This document shows, in pieces, positions 1-7,218 of a stretch of 50,066 bases of DNA. The DNA is from Pseudomonas syringae (GTDB lineage Bacteria > Pseudomonadota > Gammaproteobacteria > Pseudomonadales > Pseudomonadaceae). A program made the translations under genes and the position numbers. The DNA is taken from contig NZ_WKCB01000040.1 in assembly GCF_021606685.1 (NCBI RefSeq), positions 1 through 50,066 on the forward strand, written 5' to 3'. Position 1 is the stretch's first letter. Each line of letters starts with the position of its first letter. A model generated the notes under the pieces. That model worked only from the letters and a program-made list of their open reading frames with translations, was not told the origin of the DNA and searched no databases.

Positions 1-36
1 CTCCTACCTGATAAGCCCACTGCCCCTGGCACGCCC

Positions 37-1041
37 ATGGACCTTGTCATCGCCCGGCCCGAAGGCCTCTACTGCCCCGCCGGAGATTTCTACATCGACC
101 CCTGGCGCCCGGTGGAGCGTTCGGTCATCACCCACGCCCACGGTGACCATGCCCGCACCGGCAACCAACATTACCTGGCGGCCGCTCCCGGCGAAGGCAT
201 CCTGCGCTCGCGCCTGGGCCAGGACATCAACCTGCAAACCCTGGGCTACGGCGAAAAACTCGTGCACCACGGCGTGACCCTGAGCTTCCACCCCGCCGGG
301 CACGTACTCGGTTCGGCCCAGGTACGCCTGGAATACCAGGGCGAAGTCTGGGTCGCGTCCGGCGACTACAAAGTCGAACCCGACGGCACCTGCGCGCCCT
401 TCGAACCAGTGCGCTGCCACACCTTTATCACCGAATCCACCTTCGGCCTGCCGATCTACCGCTGGCAACCCCAGGCGCAGATCTTTGCCGGGATCAACCA
501 GTGGTGGCAGGCGAATATCGCCGCCGGCAAGGCCAGCGTGTTGTTCTGTTACTCATTCGGCAAGGCCCAACGCATCCTGCATGGGATCGACGCCAGCATC
601 GGCCCGATCCTCAGCCACGGCGCGGTCGAGCCGCTGAACCGGGTGTACCGCGAGGCCGGCATCTACATCCCCGAAACCCTCTACGCCGGTGATTTCAAAA
701 AGACCGACCCGCTGCTGCGCCAAGCCCTGATCATCGCTCCGCCCTCTGCCGGTGGCAGTAGCTGGATCAAGCGCTTTGGTGATTACAGCGACGCCTTCGC
801 CAGTGGCTGGATGCGCCTGCGTGGCACGCGGCGGCGGCGCGGCGTGGACCGCGGCTTCGTGCTGTCGGACCACGCCGACTGGCCTGGGCTGTTGTGGGCC
901 ATCGAGCAGACCGGCGCCGAGCGGGTGATGGTCACCCACGGCTCCGTCGGCGTATTGGTGCGCCACTTGCGGGAAAAAGGCCTGGATGCCCAGGGCTTCA
1001 CCACCGAGTACGGTGATGACGAAGAGGAAGCCACGGCATGA
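37..1041 (+). CDS. Ligase-associated DNA exonuclease (metallo-beta-lactamase fold)
   Basis: Predicted 334-residue nuclease of the metallo-beta-lactamase/beta-CASP type that is found beside bacterial ATP-dependent DNA ligases. The metal-binding motif HAHGDH is at residues 33-38, and further family histidines follow in HPAGHVLGSAQ, SGDYK and the C-terminal LSDHAD. The family is thought to trim DNA ends in a repair pathway with ligase, Lhr-Core helicase and PdeM nuclease. The last four bases overlap the ligase start (ATGA), so the two are translationally coupled. The start at 37 lies near the window edge and keeps the usual N-terminus. Function is by family and context. Confidence 0.9.
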   Translation: MDLVIARPEGLYCPAGDFYIDPWRPVERSVITHAHGDHARTGNQHYLAAAPGEGILRSRLGQDINLQTLGYGEKLVHHGVTLSFHPAGHVLGSAQVRLEYQGEVWVASGDYKVEPDGTCAPFEPVRCHTFITESTFGLPIYRWQPQAQIFAGINQWWQANIAAGKASVLFCYSFGKAQRILHGIDASIGPILSHGAVEPLNRVYREAGIYIPETLYAGDFKKTDPLLRQALIIAPPSAGGSSWIKRFGDYSDAFASGWMRLRGTRRRRGVDRGFVLSDHADWPGLLWAIEQTGAERVMVTHGSVGVLVRHLREKGLDAQGFTTEYGDDEEEATA

Positions 1042-2672
1042 AAGCCTTCGCCGAGCTGTACGCCAACCTCGACGCCACCACCTCCAGCAACGCCAAGCTG
1101 GCTGCGCTACAGGCGTATTTTGGTGAGGCCGCGCCGCAAGATGCGGCCTGGGCCGTGTACTTTCTGTCGGGCGGGCGGCCGCGGCAATTGGTCCCCACGC
1201 GCCTGCTGCGTGATATGGCCACCGAGGCGTCCGGCATCGAGCCCTGGCTGTTTGAAGAAAGCTACCAATCGGTGGGCGACCTGGCCGAAACCATTTCCCT
1301 GCTCCTGCCGGAATCGACCTACACCTCCGAAGACGGCCTGGCCGTGTGGCTGGAGGAAAAACTCCTGCCTTTGCGCGGCGTGCCTCCGCTGGAATTGGCT
1401 GAGCGTCTACCGGCGCTGTGGGCACAACTGGACCAGCCGAGCCTGATGGTGTGCATCAAGTTGATCACTGGCAGCTTTCGCGTTGGGGTGTCCAAGCTTC
1501 TGGTGACCCGCGCGCTCGCGGCCATGGCTGATTTGGACAGCAAGCGGGTGGCGCAGCGGCTGGTCGGCTACACCGATCTGTCGAATCGCCCTACACCTGA
1601 GGGCTATCTCAAGCTGATCGCCGCCGAATCATCCGACGAGCATGCGCAACGCGGAGGTCAGCCCTATCCGTTTTTTCTCGCTCACGGGTTGTCGCAACCG
1701 CTGGAACAATTCGACACCCTGCTCGGCTCGCCCAGCGACTGGCAGGTGGAATGGAAGTGGGATGGCATTCGTGCCCAACTGGTCAAACGTGAGGGCCGGT
1801 TATGGATCTGGTCGCGTGGCGAAGAGTTGGTGACTGAGCGGTTTCCCGAGCTGCATAGCCTGGTCAGCGGCCTGCCCGACGGCACCGTCATCGATGGCGA
1901 AATCGTCGTGTGGAAGGACGCCGTGCAACCGTTCGCCCTGCTGCAACAGCGCATTGGCCGCAAGACCCTGAGCAAAAAGGTGCTCGAGGATGCACCGGTC
2001 GCCCTCCTGGCTTACGACCTGTTGGAACACCAGGGCGACGACTGGCGCAACCACACCCAGGCTGAACGTCGCACGCAGCTTGAACAGGTGATCGCCGAGT
2101 GCAAGCAGCCCGTGCTGCTGCCCTCGCCCCTGCTGACGGGCGAAACCTGGCAGGACCTCGCACAGCAACGCGAAGCCTCACGCCAGCTAGGCGTGGAAGG
2201 CATGATGCTCAAGGATCGCAAAGGCCTTTACGGCGTGGGCCGCACCAAGGACATGGGCCTGTGGTGGAAGTGGAAAGTCGACCCGTTCAGCGTCGACGCG
2301 GTGTTGATCTACGCCCAGCGCGGCCACGGTCGCCGCGCCAGCCTCTACAGCGATTACACCTTCGCCGTGTGGGACGGCCCACCTGGCAGCGAGCGCACGC
2401 TGGTGCCGTTCGCCAAGGCCTATTCGGGGCTGACCGATGAAGAGATGCGCAAGGTCGACGCCATTGTGCGCAAGACCACAGTGGAAAAATTCGGCCCGGT
2501 CAGCAGTGTGACGCCAAGCATGGTGTTCGAGCTGGGGTTCGAGGGGATCGCCCTGTCCAAGCGGCACAAGAGCGGGATTGCGGTGCGGTTTCCAAGGATG
2601 TTGCGCTGGCGGCAGGATAAGGCGGTGGAGGAAGCCGATAATTTGGGCACATTGCAGGACCTGCTGGCCTGA
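1038..2672 (+). CDS. ATP-dependent DNA ligase (repair cluster)
   Basis: 544-residue ATP-dependent DNA ligase, additional to the NAD-dependent replicative ligase that bacteria normally use. An N-terminal helical domain occupies roughly residues 1-210. It is followed by the adenylation domain with motif I EWKWDGIR, whose Lys240 is the expected AMP-accepting lysine, then IDGEIV (motif III), GMMLKD (motif IV) and WWKWK (motif V). A C-terminal OB-fold ends the protein. It seals nicks with ATP. It overlaps the exonuclease gene upstream by four bases. In related pseudomonads it sits directly beside the Lhr-Core helicase gene, but here about 4.5 kb of transporter genes intervene. Confidence 0.95.
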   Translation: MKAFAELYANLDATTSSNAKLAALQAYFGEAAPQDAAWAVYFLSGGRPRQLVPTRLLRDMATEASGIEPWLFEESYQSVGDLAETISLLLPESTYTSEDGLAVWLEEKLLPLRGVPPLELAERLPALWAQLDQPSLMVCIKLITGSFRVGVSKLLVTRALAAMADLDSKRVAQRLVGYTDLSNRPTPEGYLKLIAAESSDEHAQRGGQPYPFFLAHGLSQPLEQFDTLLGSPSDWQVEWKWDGIRAQLVKREGRLWIWSRGEELVTERFPELHSLVSGLPDGTVIDGEIVVWKDAVQPFALLQQRIGRKTLSKKVLEDAPVALLAYDLLEHQGDDWRNHTQAERRTQLEQVIAECKQPVLLPSPLLTGETWQDLAQQREASRQLGVEGMMLKDRKGLYGVGRTKDMGLWWKWKVDPFSVDAVLIYAQRGHGRRASLYSDYTFAVWDGPPGSERTLVPFAKAYSGLTDEEMRKVDAIVRKTTVEKFGPVSSVTPSMVFELGFEGIALSKRHKSGIAVRFPRMLRWRQDKAVEEADNLGTLQDLLA

Positions 2673-2683
2673 GATAAATCCCC

Positions 2684-2772
2684 TGTGGGAGGGGGCTTGC
2701 TCCCGATAGCGGAGGGCCAGTCAATACCTCTTTAACTGAGCCGCCGCATTCGCGAGCAAGCCCGCTCCCACA
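2684..2772. repeat. REPIN (two inverted REP sequences), P. fluorescens type
   Basis: Left arm 2684-2707 begins TGTGGGAGGGGGCTTGCTCC. The right arm 2752-2772 is the inverted counterpart ending GCCCGCTCCCACA. The arms differ at several bases, so this is a diverged or hybrid doublet. It lies just after the ligase stop. REPINs are non-autonomous elements moved by RAYT transposases encoded elsewhere in the genome. Confidence 0.9.
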
Positions 2773-2813
2773 TTTTGATCTGCATCACATCCAAAACAGT
2801 GCACTCATTTGGC

Positions 2814-2833
2814 GATGCCCATTTTCGGGCATC
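2814..2833. other. Short hairpin upstream of the amino-acid transporter operon
   Basis: Perfect 7-bp inverted repeat GATGCCC / GGGCATC around a 6-base loop, about 55 bases upstream of the candidate sigma-54 promoter. There is no T-tract on either side, so it is not an intrinsic terminator. It may be a regulator-binding site. That role is inference only. Confidence 0.4.
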
Positions 2834-2886
2834 TCCTACACTCAAATTTCCCTCGTCTCACCTTTTAAAACGCTCATTCGGAACTA

Positions 2887-2902
2887 TGGTGCAGAAATTG
2901 CT
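2887..2902 (+). promoter_or_regulatory. Candidate sigma-54 promoter of the amino-acid ABC transporter operon
   Basis: TGGTGCAGAAATTGCT has the -24 GG and -12 GC separated by exactly ten bases and the TTGC(T/A) downstream element, matching the TGGCAC-N5-TTGCW consensus closely. It would start transcription near 2914, about 70 bases before the binding-protein gene. Sigma-54/NtrC control is common for Pseudomonas amino-acid uptake genes, so position and function agree. No convincing NtrC site was found upstream. Confidence 0.6.
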
Positions 2903-2982
2903 ACTTGTGATCCGTCTGACACCGTTCAGTAACAGTCCTAAACGCGCCACAAGCGCTTATCTTGGTTTCCAGGGATTACATA

Positions 2983-3762
2983 ATGAAAAAAGCATTGCTG
3001 ACCCTTTCTGCACTGGCTCTGTGCATGGCCGCCGGTACCGCCTTGGCCAAGGAATACAAGGAATTGCGTTTTGGTGTCGATCCGTCCTACGCGCCGTTTG
3101 AATCCAAAGCGGCCGACGGCAGCCTGGTGGGCTTCGATATCGACCTGGGCAATGCGATCTGTGCCGAGCTGAAAGTGAAGTGCAAGTGGGTCGAAAGCGA
3201 CTTTGACGGCATGATTCCAGGCCTCAAGGCCAACAAGTTCGACGGCGTGATTTCGTCCATGACCGTGACCCCGGTGCGTGAAAAGGCGATCGACTTCTCC
3301 AGCGAACTGTTCTCCGGCCCTACTTCGCTGGTGTTCAAGAAAGGCGCTGGCTACTCGACGCCTGAGTCCCTCAAGGGCAAATCCGTGGGCTACGAGCAAG
3401 GCACCATCCAGGAAGCCTACGCCAAGGCGGTGCTGGACAAAGCCGGTGTGACCACCAAGGCCTACGCCAACCAGGACCAGGTTTACGCTGACCTGACGTC
3501 GGGCCGCCTCGACGCCTCCGTGCAAGACATGTTGCAAGCCGAACTGGGCTTCCTCAAGTCGCCGGCCGGTGCCGGTTACGAAGTCAGCGCCGCCATCGAT
3601 GACCCGTTGCTGCCATCGAAAACCGCGATCGGTATCAAAAAAGGTAACACTGAGCTCAAGGCACTTTTGGATAAAGGTATCAAAGCGTTACACGATGATG
3701 GCACCTACGCCACCATCCAGAAGAAACACTTTGGCGATCTGAACCTGTACAGCGGCAAGTAA
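2983..3762 (+). CDS. Amino-acid ABC transporter, periplasmic binding protein (Lys/Arg/Orn/His type)
   Basis: 259-residue family-3 periplasmic solute-binding protein that captures a polar or basic amino acid for the permeases encoded downstream. A Sec signal peptide (MKKALLTLSALALCMAAGTALA) ends near residue 22. The mature part has the typical FGVDPSYAPFE, GFDIDLG, SDFDGMIPGL and SSMTVTPVREKAIDFS blocks of HisJ/ArgT/AotJ proteins. The ATG at 2983 was preferred over an upstream TTG because it starts directly with the signal peptide. The gene is followed by a strong terminator, which should make it more highly expressed than the permeases. The exact substrate cannot be read from sequence. Confidence 0.93.
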   Translation: MKKALLTLSALALCMAAGTALAKEYKELRFGVDPSYAPFESKAADGSLVGFDIDLGNAICAELKVKCKWVESDFDGMIPGLKANKFDGVISSMTVTPVREKAIDFSSELFSGPTSLVFKKGAGYSTPESLKGKSVGYEQGTIQEAYAKAVLDKAGVTTKAYANQDQVYADLTSGRLDASVQDMLQAELGFLKSPAGAGYEVSAAIDDPLLPSKTAIGIKKGNTELKALLDKGIKALHDDGTYATIQKKHFGDLNLYSGK

Positions 3763-3770
3763 TGCCCGAG

Positions 3771-3799
3771 GCGCCCCTTCACCCAAGGGGCGCTTTTTT
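3771..3799 (+). terminator. Intrinsic terminator/attenuator between binding-protein and permease genes
   Basis: GCGCCCCTT (3771-3779) pairs with AAGGGGCGC (3785-3793) around a 5-base loop and is followed by six T. It is a strong hairpin inside an apparent operon. It would lower permease expression relative to the binding protein, a normal stoichiometry for these systems. Confidence 0.85.
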
Positions 3800-3819
3800 A
3801 TCGCCATAGGTCCTGATTT

Positions 3820-4548
3820 ATGTTCGAAGAACTGTTGCAAACCCTCGGGCTGAGCGCGCTCAGTTTGAAGGGTTTCGGCCCGCTGTTGCTGCAAGGCACC
3901 TGGATGACCATCAAATTGTCGGTGCTGTCCCTGGCCGTCAGCGTGTTGCTGGGCCTGCTCGGCGCCAGCGCCAAACTCTCCAGCCTGCCCTTCCTGCGCA
4001 TCCCCGCCCAGCTCTACACCACGTTGATTCGCGGGGTGCCCGACCTGGTGCTGATGCTGCTGATTTTCTACAGCCTGCAAACCTGGCTCACCGGCCTTAC
4101 CGACTTCATGGAATGGGAATACATCGAGATCGACCCATTCAGCGCCGGGGTGATCACCCTGGGCTTTATCTACGGTGCGTATTTCACCGAGACGTTTCGC
4201 GGCGCGATCCTCGCCGTGCCCCGCGGCCAGCTGGAGGCCGCCACCGCCTATGGGCTCAAGCGCGGCCAGCGGTTTCGCTACGTGACCTTCCCGCAGATGA
4301 TGCGCTTTGCCCTGCCGGGCATCGGCAACAACTGGATGGTCATGCTCAAGGCCACCGCGCTGGTGTCGATCATCGGCCTGGCAGACCTGGTCAAGGCCGC
4401 CCAGGACGCTGGCAAGAGCACCTACCAACTGTTCTATTTCCTGGTGCTCGCCGCACTGATCTACCTGTTGATCACCAGCGCGTCCAACTTTGTCCTGCGC
4501 CGTCTTGAACGTCGCTACTCCGCAGGCTCCCGGGAGGCAGTGCGATGA
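3820..4548 (+). CDS. Amino-acid ABC transporter permease (HisQ/AotQ-like)
   Basis: 242-residue inner-membrane permease of the HisMQ family. Hydrophobic segments lie near residues 25-45, 65-90, 105-130 and 190-225. The conserved cytoplasmic loop that contacts the ATPase reads EAATAYGLKRGQRFRYVTFPQ, followed by ALPGIGNNW. It pairs with the second permease, whose start overlaps this stop by four bases (ATGA). Together they form the channel fed by the binding protein and driven by the ATPase at 6397. Confidence 0.93.
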   Translation: MFEELLQTLGLSALSLKGFGPLLLQGTWMTIKLSVLSLAVSVLLGLLGASAKLSSLPFLRIPAQLYTTLIRGVPDLVLMLLIFYSLQTWLTGLTDFMEWEYIEIDPFSAGVITLGFIYGAYFTETFRGAILAVPRGQLEAATAYGLKRGQRFRYVTFPQMMRFALPGIGNNWMVMLKATALVSIIGLADLVKAAQDAGKSTYQLFYFLVLAALIYLLITSASNFVLRRLERRYSAGSREAVR

Positions 4549-5255
4549 TCGAACTCTTGCAGGAATACTGGCGCCCCTTCCTTTATAGCGACGGCCAGCA
4601 CATCACCGGCCTGGCCATGACGATGTGGCTGCTCAGCGCCGCTCTGGTGATTGGTTTTCTGGTGTCGATCCCGCTGTCCATCGCCCGGGTATCGCGCAAA
4701 CGCCTGGTGCGTTGGCCGGTGCAGTTCTACACCTACCTGTTTCGTGGCACGCCGCTCTACATCCAATTGCTGATCTGCTACACCGGCATCTACAGCATTG
4801 CCGCCGTGCGTGAACAACCGCTGCTGGATGCGTTCTTTCGCGACGCGATGAACTGCACCATCCTGGCCTTCGCGCTCAACACCTGCGCCTACACCACCGA
4901 GATTTTCGCCGGTTCCATCCGCAGCATGGCCCACGGCGAAGTCGAGGCGGCCAAGGCTTACGGGCTCAGCGGCTGGAAGCTGTATGCCTACGTGATCATG
5001 CCGTCGGCGTTGCGCCGCTCGCTGCCTTACTACAGCAACGAAGTGATCCTGATGCTGCACTCGACCACCGTGGCATTTACCGCGACCATCCCCGACATTC
5101 TAAAAGTGGCGCGGGACGCCAACTCGGCTACCTTCATGACGTTTCAATCGTTCGGCATCGCCGCGCTGATCTACCTGACCGTGACCTTTGCCCTGGTCGG
5201 TCTGTTTCGGCTGGCAGAGCGCCGTTGGCTGGCGTTTCTCGGGCCGAGTCACTAA
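4545..5255 (+). CDS. Amino-acid ABC transporter permease (HisM/AotM-like)
   Basis: 236-residue second permease of the same importer. It has the HisM-type opening with a large periplasmic loop and the coupling-helix sequence EVEAAKAYGLSGWKLYAYVI, then PSALRRSLPYYSNE. Several membrane helices span the rest. It overlaps the preceding permease by four bases and is nine bases before the aspartoacylase-family gene, so all are one operon. Heterodimeric permeases are usual for the His/Arg/Orn transporters. Confidence 0.93.
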   Translation: MIELLQEYWRPFLYSDGQHITGLAMTMWLLSAALVIGFLVSIPLSIARVSRKRLVRWPVQFYTYLFRGTPLYIQLLICYTGIYSIAAVREQPLLDAFFRDAMNCTILAFALNTCAYTTEIFAGSIRSMAHGEVEAAKAYGLSGWKLYAYVIMPSALRRSLPYYSNEVILMLHSTTVAFTATIPDILKVARDANSATFMTFQSFGIAALIYLTVTFALVGLFRLAERRWLAFLGPSH

Positions 5256-5264
5256 GGAGATCGT

Positions 5265-6383
5265 ATGCGTCATCAGGTGCATGAACTGATCGCGCCCGTG
5301 CCCGGCACGGCGCGGCAGATTCACAGTTTTCACTTTGGCCCGCAGCAGGCCCAAGGCAAGATTTACATCCAGTCCTCGCTGCATGCCGATGAGCTGCCGG
5401 GCATGCTGGTGGCCTGGCACCTCAAGGTGCGTCTGGCCGAGTTGGCGGCCGCTGGGCGGTTGTTGAGCGAGATCGTGCTGGTGCCCATTGCCAACCCGGT
5501 GGGCCTGGAACAGGTGTTAATGGATATCCCGCTGGGCCGCTATGAGCTGGAGAGCGGGCAAAATTTCAATCGCCGGTTTGTCGACCTCAGTGAAGCGGTC
5601 GGCAATCAGGTTGAAGGCCTGCTGGGCGATGATCCGCAGCACAACGTCGAACTGATCCGCGCCGCGCTGATCACCGCCCTGGCGGCACACACCGCCGACA
5701 CCCAGCTGCAATCCCAGCGCCTGGTGCTGCAACGCCTGGCCTGCGATGCCGACATGGTGCTGGACCTGCATTGCGACTTCGAGGCCGTGGCGCACCTGTA
5801 CACCACGCCCGAGGCGTGGCCGCAGGTCGAGCCGCTGGCGCGCTACATCGGCTCGGAAGCCAACTTGCTGGCCACCGATTCCGGCGGGCAATCCTTCGAT
5901 GAATGTTTCACCCTGGTGTGGTGGCAATTGCAGCAACGTTTCGGCGCGCGCTTCCCGATCCCCATGGGCAGCTTTTCAGTGACCGTCGAGCTGCGTGGCC
6001 AGGGCGACGTCAACCACGGCCTGGCCCGCCTCGACTGCCAGGCGATCATCGATTACCTGATTCACTTTGGCGCGATCAGCGGCGACGCGCCGCCCTTGCC
6101 CGACCTGCCCTACCCGGCCACCCCGCTGGCGGGCGTCGAACCGGTCGCCACGCCAGTCGGCGGCCTGCTGGTGTTCACCGCGCTGCCCGGTGAGTACCTG
6201 GAAGCCGGGCAACTGATCGCGGAAATCATCGACCCCATTACCGACCGCGTAACGCCCGTGCACTGCCAGAAGGCCGGCCTGCTTTACGCCCGTTCGCTAC
6301 GCCGGATGGCCACTGCAGGGATGGTCATCGGCCATGTCGCAGGCACCGAGGCCTACCGTAGCGGCTACCTACTTTCGCCTTGA
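5265..6383 (+). CDS. AotO-like succinylglutamate desuccinylase/aspartoacylase family protein
   Basis: 372-residue protein of the zinc carboxypeptidase-like aspartoacylase/AstE family. Predicted zinc ligands are His40 and Glu43 (SSLHADELPG) and His169 (MVLDLHCDF). A family-type active-site glutamate is Glu242 (VTVELRGQG), and the N-x-x-R element is QNFNRRF. A biotinyl-lipoyl-like beta domain closes the protein. The position inside an arginine/ornithine-type transporter operon matches aotO of the P. aeruginosa aotJQMOP-argR operon, whose biochemical role is not established to my knowledge. A deacylase acting on imported acyl-amino acids is possible but is inference. Confidence 0.85.
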   Translation: MRHQVHELIAPVPGTARQIHSFHFGPQQAQGKIYIQSSLHADELPGMLVAWHLKVRLAELAAAGRLLSEIVLVPIANPVGLEQVLMDIPLGRYELESGQNFNRRFVDLSEAVGNQVEGLLGDDPQHNVELIRAALITALAAHTADTQLQSQRLVLQRLACDADMVLDLHCDFEAVAHLYTTPEAWPQVEPLARYIGSEANLLATDSGGQSFDECFTLVWWQLQQRFGARFPIPMGSFSVTVELRGQGDVNHGLARLDCQAIIDYLIHFGAISGDAPPLPDLPYPATPLAGVEPVATPVGGLLVFTALPGEYLEAGQLIAEIIDPITDRVTPVHCQKAGLLYARSLRRMATAGMVIGHVAGTEAYRSGYLLSP

Positions 6384-6396
6384 GGATGCACGCCCC

Positions 6397-7161
6397 ATGT
6401 ACAAATTGACCGTTGAAGGCCTGCATAAACGCTATGGCGACAATGAGGTGCTCAAAGGTGTTTCGCTCAAGGCCAGGACCGGTGACGTGATCAGCCTGAT
6501 CGGCGCCAGTGGCTCGGGTAAAAGCACCTTCCTGCGCTGCATCAACTTCCTCGAAACCCCCAACGACGGCGCCATGACCCTCGACGGCCAGCCGATCCGC
6601 ATGGTCAGCGACGGCAGCGGCATGCGCGTCGCCGATGACGCCGAACTGCAACGCCTGCGCACGCGCCTGGCGATGGTGTTCCAGCACTTCAACCTGTGGA
6701 GCCACATGAGCGTGCTGGAAAACATCACCATGGCCCCGCGCCGGGTGTTGGGTTGCAGCAAGAAAGACGCCGAAGACCGCGCCCGGCGCTACCTCGACAA
6801 AGTCGGCCTGCCCGCACGCGTGGCCGATCAATACCCGGCGTTCCTGTCCGGCGGCCAGCAGCAACGGGTGGCCATCGCCCGCGCCCTGGCCATGGAGCCG
6901 GAGGTCATGCTGTTCGACGAACCGACCTCGGCGCTTGACCCGGAGCTGGTCGGCGAAGTGTTGAAAGTGATCCAGGGCCTGGCCGAGGAAGGCCGCACCA
7001 TGATCATGGTGACCCACGAGATGAGCTTTGCGCGCAAGGTCTCGAGCCAGGTGCTGTTTCTGCACCAGGGCCTGGTGGAAGAGCAAGGCGCGCCGGAGGA
7101 TGTGCTGGGCAACCCCACAAGCGAGCGTCTGCAGCAGTTCCTGAGTGGTAATTTGAAGTAA
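6397..7161 (+). CDS. Amino-acid ABC transporter ATP-binding protein (HisP/AotP-like)
   Basis: 254-residue ATPase that powers the importer. Walker A is GASGSGKST with Lys42, the Q-loop is VFQHFNLW, the signature is LSGGQQQRVAIARAL, Walker B is MLFDEPTSALDPE, and the switch histidine is in VTHE. The start at 6397 gives the standard MYKLTVEGLHKRYG opening. An upstream in-frame ATG at 6334 would run through the end of the aspartoacylase gene and is unlikely. It is the last gene of the operon. The argR regulator that follows aotP in P. aeruginosa is absent here. Confidence 0.95.
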   Translation: MYKLTVEGLHKRYGDNEVLKGVSLKARTGDVISLIGASGSGKSTFLRCINFLETPNDGAMTLDGQPIRMVSDGSGMRVADDAELQRLRTRLAMVFQHFNLWSHMSVLENITMAPRRVLGCSKKDAEDRARRYLDKVGLPARVADQYPAFLSGGQQQRVAIARALAMEPEVMLFDEPTSALDPELVGEVLKVIQGLAEEGRTMIMVTHEMSFARKVSSQVLFLHQGLVEEQGAPEDVLGNPTSERLQQFLSGNLK

Positions 7162-7174
7162 ACCTTTGCGACGC

Positions 7175-7203
7175 CTGGAGGGTCTGTGGAATAGGCCCTC
7201 CAG
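7175..7203. other. Hairpin between the transporter operon and the Lhr helicase gene
   Basis: CTGGAGGG (7175-7182) and CCCTCCAG (7196-7203) form an 8-bp stem that can extend inward. There is no T-tract, so termination is uncertain. It is the only structure separating the transporter ATPase from lhr. Confidence 0.5.
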
Positions 7204-7218
7204 AGCGTTCGCAGCCGC

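Noticed and set aside
2801..2815. NtrC-binding site upstream of the transporter operon
   Set aside because: Only one half (GCAC) matches the GCAC-N7-GTGC pattern; too weak to call.
6334..6396. Upstream in-frame start for the transporter ATPase
   Set aside because: It would overlap the aspartoacylase gene by 50 bases and add 21 residues not found in the family; 6397 gives the canonical N-terminus.
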